From the NCBI GenBank assembly GCA_028565635.1, contig JAOXYB010082499.1, positions 1-22,942 on the forward strand: a DNA stretch of 22,942 nt, in the 5' to 3' direction. Positions 1-9,500 of this stretch are shown in pieces (positions within the stretch are counted from its first letter, which is position 1; each line of letters starts with the position of its first letter). The DNA comes from Phoronis ovalis. Taxonomy: Eukaryota; Phoronida; Phoronidae. The notes below the pieces were generated by a model. The model worked only from the letters and a program-made list of their open reading frames with translations. It ran no database searches and was not told the DNA's origin. Position numbers and translations under genes: made by a program.

Positions 1-408
1 TTGCATATAGGGATAGACATTTACATAGGGATCTAAACTTATACATGTATATAATAAACTCAATTTGGTAGTATTTAACTATTGCATGGTTTTAAGAAAA
101 TTAAAAATAACACATTTTAACAAAAAAAAAATTAAAAAATACAACACGGGTCTAAACTTAGACTACACACAACATAATGCTGATTAGATACAAATAACGT
201 TTACCCCATAGACCACAAGATAAGCATAGCTAATCAATCTTTAACTGATATATTTAGTTGGACGGCTATTGTCTCAGAACTTTTTCTTTTGCCGAAGAAA
301 ATAAGCAGGTCTATGTAAACGTTACAGGCTTATTTAAAAACAGTAATGGGCGGCGATTGCTATGAACTCCTCCACAAGTCGTTTTAGCATAAGTACTGTT
401 TAACTTAC
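1..408 (-). other. Partial intron 22 (runs off the window)
   Basis: AT-rich sequence following the donor of exon 22. No Gly-X-Y reading frame is present on the minus strand, so the next helix exon must lie beyond the left edge. Confidence 0.8.
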
Positions 409-570
409 CCGGGTTCCTGAAAAACCCGGTTGTCCCGCTGAACCAGGCTCCCCCTTTGCACCTTCTTGACCGGCTGCACCCCTGTCACCTGGGATACCTG
501 GTTCACCCGCAGTCCCTTTAGAGCCTTGAATTCCGTCTTCACCTTGCCGTCCTGGAATACCTTGATCTCC
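409..570 (-). CDS. Exon 22: main helix, 162 bp, last exon in the window
   Basis: Eighteen triplets from [13 protein letters not shown] to GFSGTR. Joined to the preceding exon it forms GERGDQ, an RGD. The acceptor is tacatag|GGAGAT and the donor CGG|gtaagt, so the gene clearly continues leftward; no further exon is visible in 1-408. Alignment to vertebrate alpha1(I) is ambiguous from here on. Confidence 0.94.
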
Positions 571-3500
571 CTATGTAAGATTAGTTAATTAAGGGGTTAT
601 GATTAATGCTATAAAGGGAATGTGTTGGGATTTATGGTGTTTGGTATTGTCATGCTAGTAGTTGGTCCTGCAACAAAAAAATTAATGTTTAATTATATTT
701 TCCCAAAAAAGGAGGATGTCTATAAAGAAAGCATCTACACATAGACTAGAAACTTATGAAATGCAGTTATAAGCGTTAGGATTTTTGATTAGTCAGGAAA
801 ATTTCACTTCTAAAGCTGAAAGAAAACGTATTAAATAAAAATCACTGAAAAAAAGCTACTAGATAATATGCAGTTTAATAAATGGAATATGCTTACTGGT
901 TACTGCGGTTCAATAGCTATAGTTGGAAGTTAAATGGCTGAATCGAGTTAACGCAAGTGGTGTTATTAGCAAACTTCGGCTTACGCTATAAATATGGTAA
1001 AAATTATTTTCAGCACTTAAAACTTTAGTTACGAAAATAATCCACACAGTGTTAATCGATTGTATTAATTAGGTTCAGCAAAATAGGAGTTGGCTGTTAA
1101 GATGTCCCTGGCTTTCCTGCTGATCTGTAACAGTTGTGAAGTAATCTAAGAAGAAACAAGCATTAATGAGGATTGGGGAGGAAGGGACTAGCGTGCTGAA
1201 TGGTGTAAAGTGTATGGCTGTCCTTAGCGTCTGCTAGTCTTACCCTTTCACCAGGGAAACCTTGAATACCCTGTGAACCTTGTGGTCCTAAATCTCCTGG
1301 TTGACCATCTGAACCTCTCTCACCGGGGAATCCTCTTTCGCCTGATTCACCCTTGGTTCCTGTTAGACCTACTGGTCCAGAAAGACCTATCACCCCTGGT
1401 GCACCCTGGGACATAGAAATAAAGTGTTTGTTTATCATAAGCGATTTTACAAATTTCGTCAAGAGACCTGTCGGCATGCAATATGAAACGCATAGCGAGC
1501 AGTGACATATTCTTTAAAGTTTTTCTCGTAAAGCTGTGATGAATCATGATTACTTACACGCGTATTGCGCATCAACTTGAGTTATGAATTACAACAATGT
1601 TTATGTTTTCAAAGCAGTTTCAAAAGTAACCTTGCAAATACTAGGTGAATTCCGAATTTTTTTTAGAATTAGACTGGCAAATCGCCCTTTTAAAGACAAC
1701 AGACCTTAATGTAATTTACTAAGGTTGCCTCATATTCTTACATGTAGCTGAAATAATATTTTGATGTAAAAATGTCTCTTACCCTAAGGCCATCTTTTCC
1801 AGGTTCACCTGACTTTCCAGGTGCGCCAGATTCACCCTGAAAAGTAGAAAAGCACATTCATACTATATTCTGTGTAAGCTATGTAAGTGATAATACTTTA
1901 TTTTACTTCCCGACTTGAACTGGAGACAAGTCGGGCGAAAATTCTTAGAGAAGAAAGTTGCTGTTGAAAATTACTGTTTGACTCATCAGCTTTCCTTCAT
2001 ACATTTTCTATCCGTATCCTTTATCTGGCGATCTCTTTCGAACATCACGACTGAAGCAAATCTAAGACAATTAGACTGTGAGATGAGATGGAAGCACTCA
2101 ATGCCAGCCCGTAGTGGTGGTTCTCCATAAGCTGTTCTACTTTAATTCGCTGTATATGCTTCACAACAACCGAACCGTAATTTTAGCTGGTAGCTTATCC
2201 GCTCATGAATTTGTTTAAAAAATAGTCTCAAGCATGCTTTTTATGGCGCATGTGAAAACAACTCACTCTAGATCCTTTATTTCCTTGAATACCAGGAGAA
2301 CCATTCTCACCTGGAAGACCCTAAACAGAAAAAATATGAATTTAAAATTGATACCACTCCAACATAAAAGTTCATAGGTCAAGCAAGTACTCATTAATAT
2401 ATGTCACAGTAACCCTGAAAAGTCGTCCTGGACATATGTTAGGTCAATTAAGGTAATGTATAGTGTTGCTTTAGTACATATACATTACATATTAAACAAT
2501 TATATGTCTTTCCAGTAATGTAAAAAAGAACAGGAAGGATGTAAATTAATGTGACAATTCACAATGCTTTAAATACATGCAAAATCATCAAATCTCGTAT
2601 TTTCTTACAAACACCATTAGAACGAAATTATCGTAGTCTGCAGATAACGTGGAAACGAGAAACATCACTTCTTACGTGTGCCATTTAGAATACTTACAGG
2701 CACACCTGCGTCGCCTGACACGCCTCTTTCACCTGGCTTTCCTGGAAGACCTGGAGCACCATCAGCACCAGCTGCTCCTGGTGCACCACGCTCACCTGGG
2801 CCACCTGTTTCTCCAGGAAGTCCTCTCTCGCCGGGCACGCCTCTGTCACCCTAAGATAAAAATACATAAACACGTACACGAGCACTTATATGAAGCTCTT
2901 TCGCTGTTATCAGCAAGTGCTTGTTGATTGTGAGTGTCATTACAAGTCCTAGTGTAAAGGCACAATAACAGCATTTGAAGCTTTAAAAAAATATATATTT
3001 GGTTACAACTCAATATTAAGTAACACAGGAAGTGAACTGTTGTCAAAAGTGATAAATTAAAAAACTTTATCTCCGCTTACTCGTGGTCCACCTTCTCCTG
3101 GGGCGCCTTGAGGACCAGGTTGTCCTGCTTCTCCTGGAAGACCTAATTCTCCGGGAGCACCGTTTGCACCAGGGAGACCTTGGAATCCGGCCTGACCAGG
3201 GGGACCTTGGGGTCCTCGTTCACCTGGGAATCCCTAAAATCAACGAGATCTTCAGTGTACAATAGATGCAACAACTTCTCCTTGTTGGCTTACTACTAGG
3301 AAGAATAACATGTAAATACATGTATTCAACTGAAATGGTAATATGTCTCCGTTTTATTTAAAAGTATATATATTATTTTGTTTTGCATTATTTTATGTTC
3401 AACATATGCTTTCCTTAGGTAAGAAGGCAACATAATCTAAAACACATGATATTCTAACCTACCGTTTCACCTGGTGGACCGTTGGCACCAGGTTCGCCAT

Positions 3501-6500
3501 TCTTGCCTCTTTCACCCTCAGCACCTGGGGATCCTTGAGGACCGATTGCACCATTTTTACCGGGTGGACCTAATGGTCCTTGTTCTCCTGGAGAGCCTTG
3601 AAGTCCTGGTAGACCCGGTGGACCCGATACTCCTTGCTCTCCCTGCTTGCCATCTTGTCCTGGTGACCCTATAGGACCAGCGCTTCCCTGCCTACCATCA
3701 GAACCGGGACGCCCGGGTACACCCTGAGCAAAAAAATAATATATGAAACATGACATACATATGTATTCTGATAAGATGAGCTACATAACTATATTATTTT
3801 ATTCTGTATAAGTTACGCTTCCAAAAAAAAATTGTACGTACATACTGAAGTATCAAAGTGTGCCTTTGAAAATGCATGGTTTAACAATGAAATATGCATG
3901 TAGGTAATAGTATCCTTCTTAAAAATATCCTTACTCTCAATCCATTGAGACCAGGAGATCCAGAACGACCTGCGTCCCCCTACAAATTTAAAAAAAACAA
4001 AACAATATTATAAAACTGAGTGGTAAGAATTATTATGTTTAGTATATTTGAAACAGAAAGTAAAAGCCATTAAGCAAGATGGAGTATTCGATGATAAACG
4101 ATGCTAAGAATTTTCAGTTATGGAGAAATGCAATTCCTATATGTTTAAGGTTACATTTCATCTTAAATCACCAAAGAAAACTATTTAAACCTTACAAAAC
4201 TTGACACTTATAATTTACAGTAACATCGAATTATAGTAGGTGTAAGTCAAAACAAAAGAGACTTCCTAACTCCAAATTAAAGAAATCCATCATCAATCGC
4301 TTTGTTACGGAATATCAAATACATCTACGTTCTACATGTAAGCTGGAAGTTTTCCATTACACATGCAATAATAAAAACAAAATATCGCAATTCATTACAA
4401 TTTTGTAAATGCCATTTCATTCATCAGGCTAAATAAATCCATCAATACCAGCTAACTAATAACAACTGGGCTAAACCAAAGTCAATTGTCGTTACATTCC
4501 TTCAATATAACAAGAGCGAAAACGTCATTATTTTCTTTCTGTGTGATTGACCTATTTCACTAGTTGCCGGCATAGTCCACTGTGATACCTATTATTGTAA
4601 GCTGCAGGTTGATTGGCGCCTAGATTTTTTTTGAGATAATAAACGAAAATTGAAGCGATTACGCCCAGATATTAGTTGCGAAGGTATGGAACGCTAACGG
4701 ATTGATTTATTCAGACTAATCATTTGGATCATATAGGGAACAAGTAACCGTTTCTATACGTCACATGAATTAGTTTTTTATGACTGATATAATATTATTC
4801 CTGGTCTAATTAAAAAAAAACATGAATAAGAATTAAGATACAATTAAACGTGATTTTGAAATAGTGAGGTCGAGTTATATGTTGAAGTCATCTTCAAGTT
4901 TCTAATCACTGAAAAGCTACCTTTTTAAACCTGTACAGTATCTTACCCCACCGCCATCAGATCCTAGTTCTCCGGGTTGACCGCGATCTCCAGGTGGGCC
5001 AGGGGCGCCAGTAGCGCCATCTGGCCCAGGAAAACCATTTAGACCTGATGGTCCCTACAATTAATGGTGCACACTACTAAATATAGTGCTATATTTTCTA
5101 CGAGCATTTCTGTCCTCACCTGTCTAGATTGCTGCCGCTACTTCATGTTACCTGTAAAGCTGAAAGTCAGTATTAGGGTTCAGGTGGGGTTATAAGTTTA
5201 GCGGATTTAAAAACAACTGAAGAGGATAACGACGATGAAATAAAAGTATGGAAACTTTTTGGATAAATCAGAATATCGTGAATGAATGAGAGAAATATCA
5301 TGCCGACTGTGACTGTTGATAAAAATGATGTGACGCTGTGGATAATAAAATGGAGATATGATATGTGTGACATACAGGCGTGAGAAAGGATTCGAATCTC
5401 AGGTAGAAAAAATGGGGTGCCGTACAGAGATCTGAATGGGACAATGTATCGCGGTGCCGGAGTGTGGATAATGTGCATGTCGAAGCTAGGTATGGAAGAG
5501 GCGCAAATCCGCCTCGGAATAGGAACAGAATGAATGGGTGTGTCGATGTGGTAGAGAAATGGTATCAGACTTGGAACAGGAAAATGTCTGATGCGGATTC
5601 AGATTGTGAATGGAAAATGTGTAGTAGGTAGGCGATGTATTAATAAAGAATGTAAGTTATTGTGCGGATACTAACCACTGTAGTTGATTATCTTCATGTA
5701 GACAACATTCGACGCGTTCTCACTTCTACCTACTTGGAGTGTGTTGTTCTTGCCAGATATCGGCTTGCATTGGATACACCTTAGAGAGAATATAACTTAC
5801 TTGAGAACCTTTTTCTCCGGATTGTCCAGGAGGGCCTTGCTCACCCTCTGCGCCCCTTGGACCCACATCACCATCTGGACCAGGAAAACCGCGATTACCT
5901 TGAATACCCTGTAACCATTCCCAGTGAATATATTCAGTGAATTATCAGTTTGTATTAAAAAAAATAAATTATAAAGTTGGATTAGTTGTTGTGGAGTAAA
6001 GGAATATTAAACATCTCTGCTAATACTATTACATAGGTAGTTCATATAATTAAAAGCAAGAGATTCTTCCACAGATAAGGTGTAGGATTCTTTGTAACAT
6101 ATATGTCACATCTAAAAGTGTTAAGGTATATATGTACGTTTTTAGTAGTTTTAATGGAATCGATAGTTAGAACAAAACGTGTCTGGTTTAATCAAGGAAC
6201 TATAAGCGAATACTGTTACAAAGTTGCGTGTGAAAGGCAACATTAATGCTGGCTACTGCATTATATGCAAAACAGAAAGATTATAACGATACAGATTAGG
6301 TTATGGAATGAGCTTAAAATGAATTATTGGAATATAACTTTGTTGAAGGTTCGTCAGCACGAATGTTATGTTTGTTAAGGTATATATGTACGTTTTTAGT
6401 AGTTTTAATGGAATCGATAGTTAGAACAAAACGTGTCTGGTTTAATCAAGGAACTATAAGCGAATACTGTTACAAAGTTGCGTGTGAAAGGCAACATTAA

Positions 6501-9500
6501 TGCTGGCTACTGCATTATATGCAAAACAGAAAGATTATAACGATACAGATTAGGTTATGGAATGAGCTTAAAATGAATTATTGGAATATAACTTTGTTGA
6601 AGGTTCGTCAGCACGAATGTTATGTTTGAGAGTTAATGCACTGGTGTTTGTTTGTGGTAAGATGACATGTATTCTATGTTATACCTTTCGAATTAGTAGC
6701 ATTTGGATATAAAAATGGGTACTAGTATACGGTACAAGTCTTCCTGGACTGGTCCATACTTAAGGGTTCTGAAAGCAAGTTAATAGCTTGTATATAAATA
6801 TCAAAAGCATGCATTTTAAAACAAATTCACTTAATAATAATGTGGAATTAGCATGCGGATGACAAAACAAGCTCAATTTATATCAAATACTATAAGGTAT
6901 GTTAAAACCTCACAAAATTCAAAACGATGTTTTCAAACCTAAGGGACAATGTCAGATTCCCTTTTATCTCTAAACTCTAAACTCTTATATTTTTATTACA
7001 AATGTTGCAGTTTATTTACGTACTTATCGACTGGTACATTATTTTTCATACTTACTCTTTGACCTTGAGGGCCAACGCTTCCGGGTGGACCACCGGGACC
7101 GCGGGCTCCTCTTGTACCTGCCTCTCCCGGGGCACCCGGGGAACCAGGATCACCTGAACTACCCTCGGGTCCTCTGGCACCTGGTTCTCCTCTACCTCCT
7201 GGTACACCTGGGGCACCAACGTCACCTTTTGGTCCTGGGGTACCCGGACTACCCGGTTCTCCATTAGTACCACGAGCTCCTGGGAAACCTGGGCTGCCTG
7301 TTTCTCCTGAAGAGCCTGGCTGACCCTTTTCTCCATTAGAACCATCGCGTCCTGGGTTACCCTAAGGACATAATAAGAAAAAACCTTTTCTGTAGCTACA
7401 AAACCGTTAAGTAAACGGGTTGCTATGTAACACTAAGTTGATACAGCATAAACCCACTCAAAAGTACAAGTCATCAAAATGTTTTATTTACTTGGCAGTA
7501 GTTATTTGATATATATGACCACATATGCATTGCAAAATATACAAAATAATCGAAACAAACAACATAATATTTTCCTTTGCTCTAGAACTGACTGCTTGAA
7601 ACTAACATCTTCAAATTTCCAACATTGAGGATTTCACTTACCGGCATTCCAGCTTCTCCCGATTGACCTGGTTTACCATTTAGACCACGTGGACCTTGCA
7701 TACCAAGTCCACCTTTTTCTCCTGGTGGACCGCTGTCTCCCTTAGCCCCTGCTGTTCCGGGGAAGCCTGGAGAACCTGAAGGACCCATTTGACCTGTTGG
7801 TCCAGGGTTTCCGGGTAATCCATCAACACCACGCTGGCCCTAAACGTGGTTTGGTTGAAAGGAACACTTAAATTGGGCCATAAAGATACTATTTTCAATA
7901 ATTTCGAAGAAGTACAAGGCACAGTGATTTGGTACAGTTGAAAAATTTTCTGCTAACACACAAAACATGATATTTTAGATTTTGTTATCGTACGTTTCTA
8001 GATGCCCTACCTTCTACAACTTATTATTATTAAGAGGCAAAATAAAACTGACATTCTGTGATAGCTATATGAGATAAGAGTCACACAGATTAAGCATCAC
8101 ACTTGCGTTCGGAACGAGTCAAACAATTCTTATTTCCTATAAAATGGTACTTATCAAATAAATAGACGTTCACATCCCGGGGGTACTCAAGTTATTTTTT
8201 GGGGCTCACTTTAAAATTTTGGATTTGGATTGTATATTTTTTACTGTTTTTTATTACTACCATAAATATATTCAAAACAATTTGATTGCCACCCACTGCT
8301 TATAGCATATAATTTGGATGACAGGTTTGTATCAGTTTGCATGAAAATGGATTGCTATTCAAACTTTTTTCAATGTTGAATGGCTACCCTTATATTTAAA
8401 AAAAAACAATGGATCAGGTTTACTACCATAAGCTAAAATTATGGATTGGGATGGACGATGCATCTCCGTATTCAAAAAACATGAGTGCTCCCGGGGTCAC
8501 ATACGTGTTCAATCGTTTTACTTGGTTACTTACAGTACCGCCCTGATAGCCTGCTCTTCCTTGTACTCCTTGTGCGCCAGTAGAACCCTGAGAAAGTTAA
8601 ACAGTTAAAACTAACATAATGTTCATTTTCTACTTTTGGCATAGTACTACTTACAGAAGGTCCTGAAGCGCCCATGCGTCCTTCTACACCAGCTGGTCCT
8701 GTTGGTCCCTAAATGAAATGCAAGAATTGAATATCTAAAATCGAAAGGAAATAGTGATTAGTTAGAAGCGTATAGGAAGCATTTTCTTGCTGTAGGGTTT
8801 GGCTGCACTACGGCTAGTATAACTTTGTCTATATTAACTATGTGTTCTGGGCAACTTTGGGATTGCAGTGCAAAGTTGCTTGGTGTCTGTGCCTGTGGGT
8901 ATTCTAGGGATGGTGATTGGAGAGGTAAAACTTGGGAAGGTAAAACAAATTTTTGTATGTAGACAATTTATATCTGGAGTTATATCTACCTTTTTGTCCA
9001 TTGTCCCTGTTGTCAAGGTGCTACTTCATTTTAACAGGTCAGATAGTTATTCAAAGAGTATTATCTACTTCAAGGGACGTCAGTGTGCACGTACACAAGA
9101 TGGCAATACTTATTTTCTAACTAAGCAATTGCAAAGGTAACATTTTTGGGTTTAGTCAGAAGATATGCTATTCTTATTACACTACATGTTATTCAGTACT
9201 AAAAAATAGGAATATTATATTCCCCTGTTGGACAAATTTTTGAAGACATCTAAAGTGACTGATATTTATGAAGCTGATGATGAACACAGGCCAACCAAGA
9301 CAGGTTTAGAGGCTTTAGTAATTTATTTGAATGTCACAAATAACACAAGCTTATGAATTTGGAAGAACAACTGTTTAGAAGGTGTGGTTCTTAAATGCAC
9401 ACGTTATACATATCGTGGAAAATACTACTGGAATCATCGAGCTAGAGGAGCTAAAACGAACAAGGGAAGTTAGACAGGTGTTCGGGGGTGTGCTGTGTCT

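Larger units (their letters stand above)
1406..2266 (-). other. Introns 20 and 19 (either side of exon 20)
   Basis: Introns of 377 bp (1406-1782) and 430 bp (1837-2266). The second holds the 9-bp inverted repeat at 1909-1935 and an unrecognised plus-strand reading frame that I do not call as a gene. Confidence 0.85.
2321..3462 (-). other. Introns 18, 17 and 16
   Basis: Introns of 377, 230 and 229 bp (2321-2697, 2851-3080, 3234-3462). AT-rich, with good donors and acceptors and no other feature seen. Confidence 0.85.

Noticed and set aside
1098-1130. Minus-strand SAGKPGTS fragment resembling a collagen exon
   Set aside because: Only two glycines are in register, a stop follows at once, no donor fits, and the neighbouring exons already join in frame.
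1915-2130. 71-codon plus-strand open frame in intron 19
   Set aside because: Short, no recognisable motif, and antisense within a well-supported intron.
2649-3674. Plus-strand and shifted-frame open frames over the collagen exons
   Set aside because: These are shadows of the Gly-X-Y repeats read in other frames; the minus-strand collagen frame with matching splice sites explains them.
5388-5400. B-box-like GGATTCGAATCTC as part of a tRNA gene
   Set aside because: No acceptor stem, A-box or proper T-stem could be placed on either strand, so no tRNA is called.
5173-5478. 101-codon minus-strand open frame in intron 13
   Set aside because: No recognisable domain; it reflects the pyrimidine-rich minus strand of this block and has no Gly-X-Y pattern.
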